The notes beneath the pieces were generated by a model. The model worked only from the letters and a program-made list of their open reading frames with translations, searched no databases and was not told where the DNA came from. This document shows positions 46,400 through 55,543 of a stretch of DNA of 64,000 bases, piece by piece. Numbering within the stretch: position 1 is the first letter of the stretch; each line of letters starts with the position of its first letter. Both the position numbers and the translations under genes were made by a program. Origin of the DNA: Granulosicoccus sp964390335 (GTDB lineage Bacteria; Pseudomonadota; Gammaproteobacteria; Granulosicoccales; Granulosicoccaceae); the NCBI GenBank assembly GCA_964390335.1, contig CAYMHU010000006.1, positions 90,468 through 154,467 of the forward strand, in the 5' to 3' direction.

Positions 46400-48373
46400 A
46401 TGAAGAATATTTTAATAGCAGTAACGCTCAGCATGTTATTGGCAGCATGTGGTGATAGCGGTGTGCGTGTTGGCGATGCGGGCAATACCAGTGGTGGCAA
46501 TACTGGCAACACCACCGTCGGCGATTCTAACGCGGGCGGCAATACCGGGACCACTACCGGCGCAACCACCGGCAACAATGGCGGCAANNNNNNNNNNNNN
46601 NNNNNNNNNNNNNNNNNNNNNNNNNNNNNNNNNNNNNNNNNNNNNNNNNNNNNNNNNNNNNNNNNNNNNNNNNNNNNNNNNNNNNNNAATGGCGGCAACA
46701 ACGACAACAATGGCGGTGGCGATAACCCGGGCAACACCACCGGTAACAATACTGGTGGGCAGACGGGCGACAATACCGACACCGGTACCGGCGACGCAAA
46801 CACGTTTAATGCGGCCGCTAACTTGGATCCTCAGGATATCGATGCAGCCCGCTTTTTGATGCAAGCCACCTTCGGACCCAGCCAAAAATCCATTGACGAA
46901 TTTAGGGCGTTCGCATCTAAGTCTGCGTGGATAGATGCGCAAATGAATTTACCCGTTTCGCTTACTCAGCCCTACACACGCGCAAACAGTAATGGCAGTA
47001 ACCGGGTTCCAAGACACACCCCTTGGTGGAACAACGTTACCGATGAACCGGATCAGTTGCGACAACGTGTTGCGTTTGCACTTAGCCAAATTTTTGTAGT
47101 GTCCGATCTCGACTATACCCTCGGTAACGCGCAGTACGGCATGTCTGACTACTACGATATGCTGTCGCGTAACGCATTCGGTAACTATCGCAACTTACTA
47201 GAAGATGTGACTTTGCACCCGGTTATGGGTGTGTACTTGAGTATGGTTCGAAACGAAAAAGCAAACGCTGCGGAAAAAATCCGTCCCGATGAAAACTATG
47301 CACGCGAAGTGTTACAGCTTTTTTCGATAGGCCTGTTCAACCTCAATAACCGAGGCGAAATCATTAACCCGGGTAACCCGCAGCCAACGTACTCGCAAAA
47401 CACAGTTGAAGAATTCGCACGTGTGTTTACAGGCTGGGAATTTCCAGTATCACGCTACTGGGGCGACACCGCGCTAACCGATGAAGCCTTTGTGGGTCGC
47501 ATGGTGCCTGACGGTAATTATCATGACTATGGTGCTAAAACGTTGCTTAATGGCCAAGTGATTCCAGCCGGGCTTAGCGTACAAGATGACATGAAGGCCG
47601 CGTTAGACAACATATTCTTACACCCCAATGTTGGTCCGTTTATCAGTAAGCAACTCATTCAGCGCTTAACAACCAGTAACCCCTCACCTGAATATGTAGA
47701 GCGCGTGGCGCAAGTGTTTAACAACAATGGCAATGGGGAGCGCGGGAATTTAGGCGCAGTGGTAAAAGCCATATTGCTTGATGTTGAAGCCCAGCAAGGT
47801 ATTAACGTTAATCCAAATTTTGGAAAAATCCGTGAACCCAATATCAAGCTCGCGCACTACTGGCGTGCGCTAGAGGCCTACACCGGTCCGGAAGCCAATG
47901 GTGTGCATAATACAGCTGACTTCACGCTGGATGCCCTCGATGAAATGGGCGGCCAAGCCGTTATGCGCTCGAAGTCGGTGTTTAATTTTTATCTGCCGGA
48001 TAATCCTTTAGCGCCGGGCGATTCACTGATTTCACCTGAAATGCAGAATATGTCGGAAGCGTATATTGCGGCAACACACAACAATTATCATCATCTGGTT
48101 TATCGCTTTCATAACCGCGCCGATTTAACCGATGACAACCCCGCAGTCACGATTACCAATTTGGAACCGCTAGCAGACTTATCTGCTAATCCGAACGATT
48201 TACTCGACTGGTATAACCTGATGTTTTTTGCCGGCACAATGCCGGACTCAATGCGCGAACAATTACGCATCCATATGTTGAGATTAAACAACAATGATTA
48301 TGGACGCTTTGCGCGGGCGCAAGATACCCTGTTTATGATTATGGTATCACCGGCATTCAACATTCAGTACTAA
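46400..48373 (+). CDS. DUF1800 domain lipoprotein with low-complexity linker (contains assembly gap)
   Basis: A protein of 657 residues as assembled. The signal MKNILIAVTLSMLLAAC ends in a lipobox, so it should be a lipoprotein. A Gly/Asn/Thr-rich linker follows and is cut by 100 Ns; its true length is unknown because the repetitive sequence broke the assembly. The DUF1800 domain starts near residue 150 (AARFLMQATFGPSQKSIDEF) and includes RQRVAFALSQIFVVSD and EVLQLFSIGLFNLN. The partner DUF1501 gene is 57 bases downstream; the two families typically occur as a pair with a role in the cell envelope that is not well defined. Confidence 0.88.
   Translation: MKNILIAVTLSMLLAACGDSGVRVGDAGNTSGGNTGNTTVGDSNAGGNTGTTTGATTGNNGGXXXXXXXXXXXXXXXXXXXXXXXXXXXXXXXXXXNGGNNDNNGGGDNPGNTTGNNTGGQTGDNTDTGTGDANTFNAAANLDPQDIDAARFLMQATFGPSQKSIDEFRAFASKSAWIDAQMNLPVSLTQPYTRANSNGSNRVPRHTPWWNNVTDEPDQLRQRVAFALSQIFVVSDLDYTLGNAQYGMSDYYDMLSRNAFGNYRNLLEDVTLHPVMGVYLSMVRNEKANAAEKIRPDENYAREVLQLFSIGLFNLNNRGEIINPGNPQPTYSQNTVEEFARVFTGWEFPVSRYWGDTALTDEAFVGRMVPDGNYHDYGAKTLLNGQVIPAGLSVQDDMKAALDNIFLHPNVGPFISKQLIQRLTTSNPSPEYVERVAQVFNNNGNGERGNLGAVVKAILLDVEAQQGINVNPNFGKIREPNIKLAHYWRALEAYTGPEANGVHNTADFTLDALDEMGGQAVMRSKSVFNFYLPDNPLAPGDSLISPEMQNMSEAYIAATHNNYHHLVYRFHNRADLTDDNPAVTITNLEPLADLSANPNDLLDWYNLMFFAGTMPDSMREQLRIHMLRLNNNDYGRFARAQDTLFMIMVSPAFNIQY
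46588..46687. other. assembly gap (100 Ns) in a repeat-coding linker
   Basis: Exactly 100 Ns inside the Gly/Asn/Thr-rich linker of the DUF1800 lipoprotein. The flanks are built from near-repeats of GGCAACAA and GGCGGC units, which probably caused the break. Confidence 0.98.
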
Positions 48374-48429
48374 GTATATTCAGTACAAAAATTAGAATAA
48401 AACTAACACGCAATTTCTGGAATTAAACT

Positions 48430-49830
48430 ATGCGTAGCTCAGTAAACCGCAACCGACGAAGACTACTACAGCAACTGGCCGCTTTACCGCTGGCAGGCGG
48501 TGTCTCGATGTTGTCGGGAAACACCGCACACGCGGCATGCAATAATGGAAAATCGCTGGTGTGTATATTCATGGCAGGTGGTGCAGACTCATTCAACATG
48601 TTTGTACCCGGCAGCAGCGAATACGATGTGTACCGAGCTACCCGGGGGCAGTTAGCGGTTGATGGCAGCGATTTAATCAACGTCAATGATAGCGCGCAAG
48701 GTGCATTCGGTTTTAACAGCTTATTACCGGGCTTTGCCGACTTATACAACCAAAACCGATTAGCCGTGGTAGCAAATACAGGCACGCTTATCAGGCCCAC
48801 CACCAAGTCGGATTACCTCGCTACAAACAGCATTCCAGAATCATTATTTGCTCACAACACGCAACAAAAATTATGGCAAACCGGTGCTGGTATCGTTAGT
48901 GGCAGCGCATCGTTTGGTTGGGGCGGCGCTATTGGTGATCACGCGGCCAACTGCAATGGCAATATCCCCATTGCACCCACGTTCTCTATTGCGGGTAACA
49001 CCGATTGGTTAAGCTCGGCGAAAAACAACTACATCAGTTTAAATGCAGGTGTTGCCATTGAGCGCATGTATGGCTACGAAGGCTGGTCCGAGTGGATACC
49101 CGGTGATCGCATTGATGAAGTTGGCCAAACCCTAGAGAACCTTATTGCACAAGGTCAGGCTGCACGAAATTCGCGCATGCTTAACGTGGTTTCCGACTCT
49201 GTAGAAAGAGCCACTTCAGCCACTAAATCATTGCACACAGCGATTCGCGATAATCCGTTGAATCAAATGGAATACAACGGTGCAAACAAACTTGCATCCC
49301 AACTGCATCTGGTTGCAAAAATTATTGCAGCTCGCGAAGAGCTTGGCATGCAACAGCAAATATTCTTTGTTCAGATGGGCGGTTGGGATACGCATTCAGA
49401 TCAAAACATTCGTTTGCCGTTGCAGTATCAAGAGTTGAACGAAGCGGTGACCGCATTCCAGGCAACCATTGACGATATCAATAAATCAGATTCGGTACTA
49501 AGCTTCACCGCATCCGACTTCGGGCGAACGTTAACCAGTAACGGGAATGGCACCGACCATGGCTGGGGTGGTCATAACTTTGTGTTCGGAGACTCTGTTG
49601 AAGGTGGGCGCATATTCGGTGAAATGCCAAACCTCGCCTCGAGTGGTAACGATGATGATGCAGGTGATGATGATGGCAGCTTCGCTGGTCGCATCATCCC
49701 TAAAATTTCGGTGAATCAGTATGCTGCAACGCTTGCAAGATGGACCGGCGTAGAGGAATCAGCCATTTCAAACGCCCTGCCAGACCTTGCGAACTTTGCC
49801 CAAAAAGATCTGGGGTTTTTGCGTAGTTAA
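48430..49830 (+). CDS. DUF1501 family exported protein
   Basis: A 466-residue protein with a Tat-like signal (NRRRLLQQLAALPLAGG). The DUF1501 core includes LVCIFMAGGADSFNMFVP near residue 40, FVQMGGWDTHSDQ near residue 320 and ASDFGRTLTSNGNGTDHGWG near residue 360, resembling alkaline-phosphatase-superfamily metal sites. A short Asp-rich insertion (DDDAGDDDGS) follows. It pairs with the DUF1800 gene upstream. Function is unknown. Confidence 0.88.
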   Translation: MRSSVNRNRRRLLQQLAALPLAGGVSMLSGNTAHAACNNGKSLVCIFMAGGADSFNMFVPGSSEYDVYRATRGQLAVDGSDLINVNDSAQGAFGFNSLLPGFADLYNQNRLAVVANTGTLIRPTTKSDYLATNSIPESLFAHNTQQKLWQTGAGIVSGSASFGWGGAIGDHAANCNGNIPIAPTFSIAGNTDWLSSAKNNYISLNAGVAIERMYGYEGWSEWIPGDRIDEVGQTLENLIAQGQAARNSRMLNVVSDSVERATSATKSLHTAIRDNPLNQMEYNGANKLASQLHLVAKIIAAREELGMQQQIFFVQMGGWDTHSDQNIRLPLQYQELNEAVTAFQATIDDINKSDSVLSFTASDFGRTLTSNGNGTDHGWGGHNFVFGDSVEGGRIFGEMPNLASSGNDDDAGDDDGSFAGRIIPKISVNQYAATLARWTGVEESAISNALPDLANFAQKDLGFLRS

Positions 49831-49871
49831 TATTTGAGTAGTAGGGTTCGCCTAGTTCATACCAGCGGAAT

Positions 49872-50186
49872 TTACTCGTCCCACATGACATTAGCAGTGG
49901 CAGCCTTGGCCGCTTCCAGCAACTCAATAAGCGGCACGGCTCTGGTTGCTAATGCAACCCGATTGGATTCTTCATCAGCGTCCAATCCTGCATTGGCTTC
50001 GGGTTGCTCTGGTTCAGAGTGGTTTTTCAAATTGTTCTGAAGTTGATCCAGTGCATCCGCAACGTCTTCACCCATAATAGCGCCGGGCACGTTGCCGCTT
50101 TGTCCCATTAACTTTAACAGGCTCTGCGCCGCATCCGCGAACATCACAATATCGGCATACGCAGTTGTTTTAAAAGTTACCAGCAC
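49872..50186 (-). CDS. DUF1840 family protein
   Basis: A 104-residue protein. I chose the GTG that gives MLVTFKTTAYADI because this is the family N-terminus and CGAGGA lies about 8 bases before it. LMGQSGNVPGAIMGEDV is the second conserved block. The middle is acidic and variable. Function is unknown. It is divergent from the YdjM-like gene. Confidence 0.85.
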   Translation of the reverse strand: MLVTFKTTAYADIVMFADAAQSLLKLMGQSGNVPGAIMGEDVADALDQLQNNLKNHSEPEQPEANAGLDADEESNRVALATRAVPLIELLEAAKAATANVMWDE

Positions 50187-50243
50187 AGTGCATCCTCGTG
50201 TTATCAATTGAAGCTACAATCCGACTTTACTTTGGATTGCTAC

Positions 50244-50939
50244 ATGGCTGACTTTAACACACACGTACTGAGTGCGGCTGCAGCTGCCAGTCTTGGCGCA
50301 ACCATATTCACCAAGCTACTAGACCTTCCGGTCTCCACCGCACTGCTACTGACCGCTGGCGGCACAATCGGCGGCATCTTGCCGGACATCGATCTAAAAG
50401 AATCCGTGCCAAGCAAAATTCTGTTTTCAATTATCGGCGCCGTTGCTGCGCTCAGTTGGCTCTTTGCCCGATTGCACGATTTCTCGGCAGCCGAATTATG
50501 GCTCATTGCTATCGCTATTTTTGTGTGTATCCGGTACCCATGCTGGGCCCTATTCCATCAATTCACCGTACATCGGGGCGCACTGCATTCGTTAGCAGCA
50601 ACCTTGATGTTCGCCTTTTTGTCCGCTGTTACCGGCTACCAACTACTACTACTAAGTTCTGTTGACAGCTGGTTGTTGGCAGGATTTGTTGCTGCCGGGA
50701 GCCTTATCCATCTGATTCTGGATGAGCTGTACAGCGTTGATTTTTCCGGTGCACGCATCAAGCGCTCTTTTGGAACGGCACTCAAGGTGCTCGATACTGA
50801 ACGACCCGCCGCCAGCGCAATAGTGTTGTTTGTGAGTCTTGTTGCCTGGTTCTGGACGCCAGATACCAATGAGGTAATACAGGTGTGGAAATCGATTGAT
50901 ATAAATTGGCGGGAACTGCTGCTGCCCGACTATGTTTAA
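50244..50939 (+). CDS. YdjM-like inner-membrane metal-dependent hydrolase family (DUF457)
   Basis: A 231-residue membrane protein from the ATG giving MADFNTHVLSAA; an upstream in-frame ATG lacks support. GGILPDIDLKESVPS and HRGALHSLAA carry the conserved Asp and His residues, and LIHLILDELYSVDFSG the final His/Asp pair. Four to five helices separate them. Family members are membrane-bound and of uncertain reaction. Confidence 0.83.
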   Translation: MADFNTHVLSAAAAASLGATIFTKLLDLPVSTALLLTAGGTIGGILPDIDLKESVPSKILFSIIGAVAALSWLFARLHDFSAAELWLIAIAIFVCIRYPCWALFHQFTVHRGALHSLAATLMFAFLSAVTGYQLLLLSSVDSWLLAGFVAAGSLIHLILDELYSVDFSGARIKRSFGTALKVLDTERPAASAIVLFVSLVAWFWTPDTNEVIQVWKSIDINWRELLLPDYV

Positions 50940-50954
50940 CAATAGCCGGGCAGC
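50921..50954. terminator. candidate bidirectional hairpin between convergent genes
   Basis: GCTGCCCG at 50921-50928 pairs with CGGGCAGC at 50947-50954, and CTAT/ATAG continue the stem inside. It overlaps the stop codon of the YdjM-like gene. No long T-tract follows, so termination is only suspected. Confidence 0.4.
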
Positions 50955-50982
50955 TTAAATAGAACGCTAAATTAACATTAGA

Positions 50983-52383
50983 TTAAGACTGTACTTTCAG
51001 CGCCTTCAGGGTTTGATACGTTAAACCACCCCGATCAAGATTTTCTTTTAACTGGAATGCTTCTATCGCGTCCAGGGTATCGCGACCGACAACGCCATCA
51101 ATTGGGCCTGGGTCGTAACCTTCGCGTTTTAGGGCACGCTGAATTGATGCGACTAATTTTGGCGTCATGTTAGTTTCACACAGAATACGACGCCACTCCA
51201 ATTTTGAAGGTTCGATTTGAACCTGACGTGTAACTGTTTTGGTACGAGCGGGCACAGCGGTTCTGTTTTCCGTTGCAGGTGAAACCAGTCGTTGGATTTT
51301 AACGGTGGAGTATTCTGCTGGAACTTCTGTTGCGATAACAGTTGGCGCAGATTTAACAACTTGCCTTTTAATAGTTGTGTATTCAGCATCACGACCAACC
51401 AAGCACACTTCGCGTCCGCTGTATTGGGCGTCGCTATTAGCGGTCTCGCCTTTCTTGAGCCAGAAAAATCCTGCGTCCGCAATTTTAGTTCTGACGCTAA
51501 CCGATTCGAATTCAGCAGGTAGGACTTCACGACTCTCAGTTGCCGGGGACACTAAGCGCTGTACTTTAATGGTTTTATAAATTGCCGGTACATCCACTTT
51601 CTTCGTGGTTGCTGGCGTTTCCAATACAGTTTTAGTAATGGTTTCGTATCGTGCTGGTACTTCAACCAAACACATGATTTCACCAGTGGTGTTATCAATA
51701 CGCTCTATTGGACCACGACCTTTTTTCCAAACACTGCGTGCCGGCTCAACCAGAACTGACTCTGTCTCTGAACGATACGTTGCGGGGACATCAACGATAC
51801 GACTTGACGCTTCTTTAACAACAACGCGCTCTTCGACTGTTTCGTATACAGCCGCATTGATGGTCACTTTTTCGCTGGCTTCTTTAACCAATACTTGTTG
51901 AGTATCAACTCTGTACTCGGGTTCTGCAAAGTACTCACGAAAGCACGAGCCTGCAGTCACCGAAGACAGATTAACGCCAGAGCGCGAGATACCTTCTAAT
52001 GCACCCGGGCTTGCTGGCATGGCATTCTTGCCTGATCCTGACACCACCCAGCTGGTTTCGGCTGGTCGTATCTCAACTTTCTCAAATTCCTCGGCGTATG
52101 TTGCTGGCGAGACACTCAACGAACGACTGGATTCTTTTACCACAAATGTTTGATCGACAGTCTCGTATCGAGCTGGTACCGTTTCAATGCGCTCTGATGC
52201 GTCTTGAACAACGACATCCTCAGACCGTGTGGCAAATTTGGCTGGGGTGATGACCTTTGCATAACACTCGCCCGGTTTTGCATCAGGCAGCGTTTCAGTT
52301 GCATCCGTTTCCTGGGCGCTGGCGACACTCAGTGCGAAGACACTTCCTAGTGCGCACGACAACGCTATGATTGATTTGTTCAA
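50983..52383 (-). CDS. exported repeat protein with C-terminal peptidoglycan-binding domain
   Basis: A protein of about 466 residues using a TTG start with GGGAG 8 bases upstream; this places a normal signal peptide (ending SVASAQ) at the N-terminus. The body is four blocks, each starting with a Cys (GECYAK, GSCFRE, IMCLVE, EVCLVG) and made of three 22-25-residue beta units of the form PAxYxTxxxxVxVxPAx; the third unit of each block ends in Trp. The last 60 residues are a peptidoglycan-binding domain (SIQRALKREGYDPGPIDGVV). It is probably a periplasmic or envelope scaffold. Confidence 0.8.
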   Translation of the reverse strand: MNKSIIALSCALGSVFALSVASAQETDATETLPDAKPGECYAKVITPAKFATRSEDVVVQDASERIETVPARYETVDQTFVVKESSRSLSVSPATYAEEFEKVEIRPAETSWVVSGSGKNAMPASPGALEGISRSGVNLSSVTAGSCFREYFAEPEYRVDTQQVLVKEASEKVTINAAVYETVEERVVVKEASSRIVDVPATYRSETESVLVEPARSVWKKGRGPIERIDNTTGEIMCLVEVPARYETITKTVLETPATTKKVDVPAIYKTIKVQRLVSPATESREVLPAEFESVSVRTKIADAGFFWLKKGETANSDAQYSGREVCLVGRDAEYTTIKRQVVKSAPTVIATEVPAEYSTVKIQRLVSPATENRTAVPARTKTVTRQVQIEPSKLEWRRILCETNMTPKLVASIQRALKREGYDPGPIDGVVGRDTLDAIEAFQLKENLDRGGLTYQTLKALKVQS

Positions 52384-52588
52384 AGACAGACTCCCGAAGA
52401 ATTCTAAGTAATGATTAGAAAAGACTGGAACAATTGTCCAGCGAATTAGATTATATTTCAATAACAATCAACATTAACATGTTGATACGACGAAACATTG
52501 ACGGATTGACATAGAAGGGTATGACAAATTTTTACATAGAGACAATTCATCGACGCCAAGTGCGCCGATGAACTTTTACCGAGAGTAA

Positions 52589-53470
52589 TCAGGAGTTGTT
52601 CCGTCGATCTGGCAGTCTTGCTAACAGGCTGCTGGTATCCCAACGTCCACCGCCTAGGGACTGCACATCCGAATAAAACTGATCAACCAAAGCCGTTACC
52701 GGTAAGCTGGTTTTATTTCTTGATGCTTCGTCCAGCACAATACCTAAATCTTTGCGCATCCAATCTACTGCAAACCCATAGTCAAACTTGCGATCAAGCA
52801 TGGTCTCGTAGCGATTTTCCATTTGCCAGGATTGTGCTGCACCTTTTGAAATCACATCGATAACCAAACGCCCATCCAAACCAGCTGCTTCTGCAAAGTG
52901 AATACCTTCAGCTAAGCCCTGAACCAATCCAGCAATACAAATTTGATTAACCATTTTTGTTAGCTGACCCGATCCACTATCGCCCATTAATCGAACCGAC
53001 TTACTGAACAGATCGATGACAGGTTCGCACTTATCGAACGTTGCTTGTTCTCCGCCAACCATGACGGTGAGCGCACCATTCTCAGCACCCGCTTGACCAC
53101 CCGATACTGGTGCATCTAAGAAGGCAATGCCTTTATCAGCTGCAATCTGAAACAACTCGCGAGCGACTTTTGCAGAGGCTGTGGTGTGGTCGCAAAAAAT
53201 AGTGCCCTTGCCCATACCATTGAATGCACCAGTGTCGCCAATCGTGACTTCACGTAAATCGTCGTCATTGCCGACGCACGCGAAAACAATGTCTGCAGAC
53301 TCGGCGCATTGAGCCGGCGTATCGTGCGCGCTGCCGCCATATTCTTTGACCCAAGCATGCGCTTTGGCCGACGTACGATTGTAAACACGCACCGTATGAC
53401 CACCCTTAGCAAGATACCCGGCCATTGGATAACCCATGACCCCTAAACCTATAAAAGCGACTGTAGCCAT
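52589..53470 (-). CDS. NAD(P)-dependent beta-hydroxyacid dehydrogenase family reductase
   Basis: A 293-residue enzyme of the 3-hydroxyisobutyrate/tartronate-semialdehyde/sulfolactaldehyde reductase family. GLGVMGYPMAGYLAKGGH is the dinucleotide-binding motif, FLDAPVSGGQAGAENG the substrate loop and GQLTKMVNQICIAGL holds the catalytic Lys. It lies 110 bases downstream of xsc in the same direction, so a sulfonate-related aldehyde or hydroxyacid is a possible substrate, but serine or hydroxyisobutyrate derivatives cannot be excluded. Confidence 0.85.
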   Translation of the reverse strand: MATVAFIGLGVMGYPMAGYLAKGGHTVRVYNRTSAKAHAWVKEYGGSAHDTPAQCAESADIVFACVGNDDDLREVTIGDTGAFNGMGKGTIFCDHTTASAKVARELFQIAADKGIAFLDAPVSGGQAGAENGALTVMVGGEQATFDKCEPVIDLFSKSVRLMGDSGSGQLTKMVNQICIAGLVQGLAEGIHFAEAAGLDGRLVIDVISKGAAQSWQMENRYETMLDRKFDYGFAVDWMRKDLGIVLDEASRNKTSLPVTALVDQFYSDVQSLGGGRWDTSSLLARLPDRRNNS

Positions 53471-53580
53471 TTGACATGCTCCTCAACAATTTCGGTACGC
53501 AGAAACGCAAAACGCTGATGTTACCACCAGCGCTTGCAGTACGTATCGCCTGCCTGCGCAGGCTGAGACAAATTGTCGGA

Positions 53581-55344
53581 CTACACGTAGTCTTTATATT
53601 TGGCCAAATGACGAACAGGCTTTGATAGTGCGTCTTTACGGAACGGGTCGCCCAGTTCGCGATTACACATCACTTCAATAACCGTGGATTTTCCATCATT
53701 CATCTGAGCGTCAATTGCACTCTTCAGCGCTGAGCCAACATCGTCCATCTGGTCAACAGTAACCCCTTCAGCACCCATTGCACGTGCGATGCCCGCAAAG
53801 CTTTCGTTTTCAAGTTCACCAGCAACAAATCGACGACCATAAAAGTCCACCTGATTTTTCTTTTCAGCACCCCATTGACGGTTGTGGAATACCACGGAAG
53901 TAACAGGAATGTTGTGTCGAACTGAGGTCATGACTTCTGTCATGCTCATTGCCCAGGCACCATCACCAGCATAGGCAACCGCAGGGCGTTCCGGCGCAGC
54001 ACATTTAGCTCCGATCATGGTTGGCAATGCATACCCGCAGTTACCAAAACTCATTGGTGCAAAGAAACTACGTGGACGATCGAATCGTAAGTAGCTATTA
54101 GCAACAGAATTAATATTGCCGATATCCGTTGAGACCATGACGTCAGCAGGCATCGCCTTTTCCAGTTCACGTAAAACCTGGCGAGGCGCTAACCAATTGC
54201 CATCTTCAGATTCTGCTTCTGCAATCATGTCTTGGCTGAAATCGTCAGTTTCATGTTTCCAGGCATCAAGCTCTGCTTCCCAATCTGCTTTGACTGACGC
54301 AATATCATTTGCGCGCTCTGCTTTAGTTGCATCACAAGCAAGCGTTTTTTCACCCAACATGCTGGTTAAGCGATTTGCACATGCACCGGCATCTGCGCAG
54401 ATGCCAACAGAAATTTTCTTAACCAAGCCAAGCATTTTATGATCGGCATCGATTTGAATGATCTTGGCATCTTTTGGCCAGTAATCCATACCGTGCTGAG
54501 GCAAGGTACCAAAGGGACCTAATCGAGAACCCAAAGCCACAACCACGTCGGCTTGCGAAATTAATTTCATTGCCGCTTTAGAACCTTGGTACCCTAAAGG
54601 TCCACACCAAAGCGGGTGACTGGCAGGGAATGAATCGTTGTGCAGATAACTGTTGACTACAGGAGCGCCCAGTCTTTCAGCAAAGGCCACACACTCATCA
54701 ACAGCGTCAGCCATTACTACACCACCACCGGACAAAATAACCGGAAATTTAGCGGTAGATAGTAGCTCAACAGCTTCTGCCAATACTTTCTCACCGCCAG
54801 GTCCACGATCAAGACGCATGGGCGCTGGAATGTCTACGTCGATGTCGCCGTAGAAGTAGTCACGCGGAATGTTTAATTGAGTGGGCCCGATTTCAGAGAT
54901 CGCACGGTCAAAACAGCGAGCAGTGTACTCAGCCATACGGTTAGGGTTATTGACGTGCCCTTGATACTTAACGAATTCCTGGAACATTGGCAGTTGGTTA
55001 GCTTCCTGGAAACCACCAAGCCCCATGCCCATGGTGCCGGTTTCTGGTGTGATCATAACAACCGGGCTGTGCGCCCAATAGGCCGCCGCGACCGCAGTCA
55101 CACAGTTACTGATACCCGGACCATTCTGACCAATAACCACACCGTGACGCCCGGTGGCGCGGGAGTAACCATCAGCCATATGGGCTGCACCTTGTTCGTG
55201 CACAACCGGAATAAGCCGAATACCCGCTGGTGCGAAAATATCCATTGCATCCATAAAGGCAGAGCCCATGATGCCAAAAATATCGGTTACATTATTCGCG
55301 ACGAGCGTTTCTACAAACGCTTCGCTTGGCGTCATACGAGCCAT
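53581..55344 (-). CDS. xsc: sulfoacetaldehyde acetyltransferase
   Basis: A 587-residue thiamine-diphosphate enzyme starting MARMTPSEAF with GGAG about 8 bases upstream. The sequence ADGYSRATGRHGVVIGQNGP near residue 60, IGPTQLNIPRDYFYG near residue 150 and the ThDP motif AYAGDGAWAMSMTEVMT are characteristic of Xsc, not of acetolactate synthase. It converts sulfoacetaldehyde and phosphate to acetyl phosphate and sulfite, the key desulfonation step for taurine and isethionate. No pta, tauABC or taurine aminotransferase gene lies nearby. Confidence 0.92.
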   Translation of the reverse strand: MARMTPSEAFVETLVANNVTDIFGIMGSAFMDAMDIFAPAGIRLIPVVHEQGAAHMADGYSRATGRHGVVIGQNGPGISNCVTAVAAAYWAHSPVVMITPETGTMGMGLGGFQEANQLPMFQEFVKYQGHVNNPNRMAEYTARCFDRAISEIGPTQLNIPRDYFYGDIDVDIPAPMRLDRGPGGEKVLAEAVELLSTAKFPVILSGGGVVMADAVDECVAFAERLGAPVVNSYLHNDSFPASHPLWCGPLGYQGSKAAMKLISQADVVVALGSRLGPFGTLPQHGMDYWPKDAKIIQIDADHKMLGLVKKISVGICADAGACANRLTSMLGEKTLACDATKAERANDIASVKADWEAELDAWKHETDDFSQDMIAEAESEDGNWLAPRQVLRELEKAMPADVMVSTDIGNINSVANSYLRFDRPRSFFAPMSFGNCGYALPTMIGAKCAAPERPAVAYAGDGAWAMSMTEVMTSVRHNIPVTSVVFHNRQWGAEKKNQVDFYGRRFVAGELENESFAGIARAMGAEGVTVDQMDDVGSALKSAIDAQMNDGKSTVIEVMCNRELGDPFRKDALSKPVRHLAKYKDYV

Positions 55345-55387
55345 ATTAATCTCCAATAGAAAGTAAGAGCGGGCGCAATGCACCCGC

Positions 55388-55522
55388 TTAGAAATGCATG
55401 CCTGACAGCTGAGTATCAGCTATTTTACGTGTACGGTAAGCATCCGGCTCATAATTATGTAGTACCAGCGGTTTCGCGTCCGCTGTGCCAGCCAAGTCAT
55501 TAACGACTGCCGGTGCCCGCAA
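55388..55522 (-). CDS. candidate small ORF between the MocR regulator and xsc
   Basis: A 44-codon frame with a possible TTG start, lying in the same phase as the regulator gene after its stop codon. The predicted peptide has a normal soluble composition, with LVLHNYEPDAYRTRKIADTQ in the middle and an end LSGMHF. The codon choice looks like that of the neighbours. There is no good ribosome site. A different frame has ATG preceded by GAGG, coding only MAQLAGTGSR. Whether either is translated is unknown. Confidence 0.35.
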   Translation of the reverse strand: MRAPAVVNDLAGTADAKPLVLHNYEPDAYRTRKIADTQLSGMHF

Positions 55523-55543
55523 GTTGAGCCATAGTAACCTCGA

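Noticed and set aside
46554..46803. Minus-strand repeat-like frames across the second N gap
   Set aside because: They reflect the low-complexity Gly/Asn/Thr codons of the DUF1800 lipoprotein read backwards.
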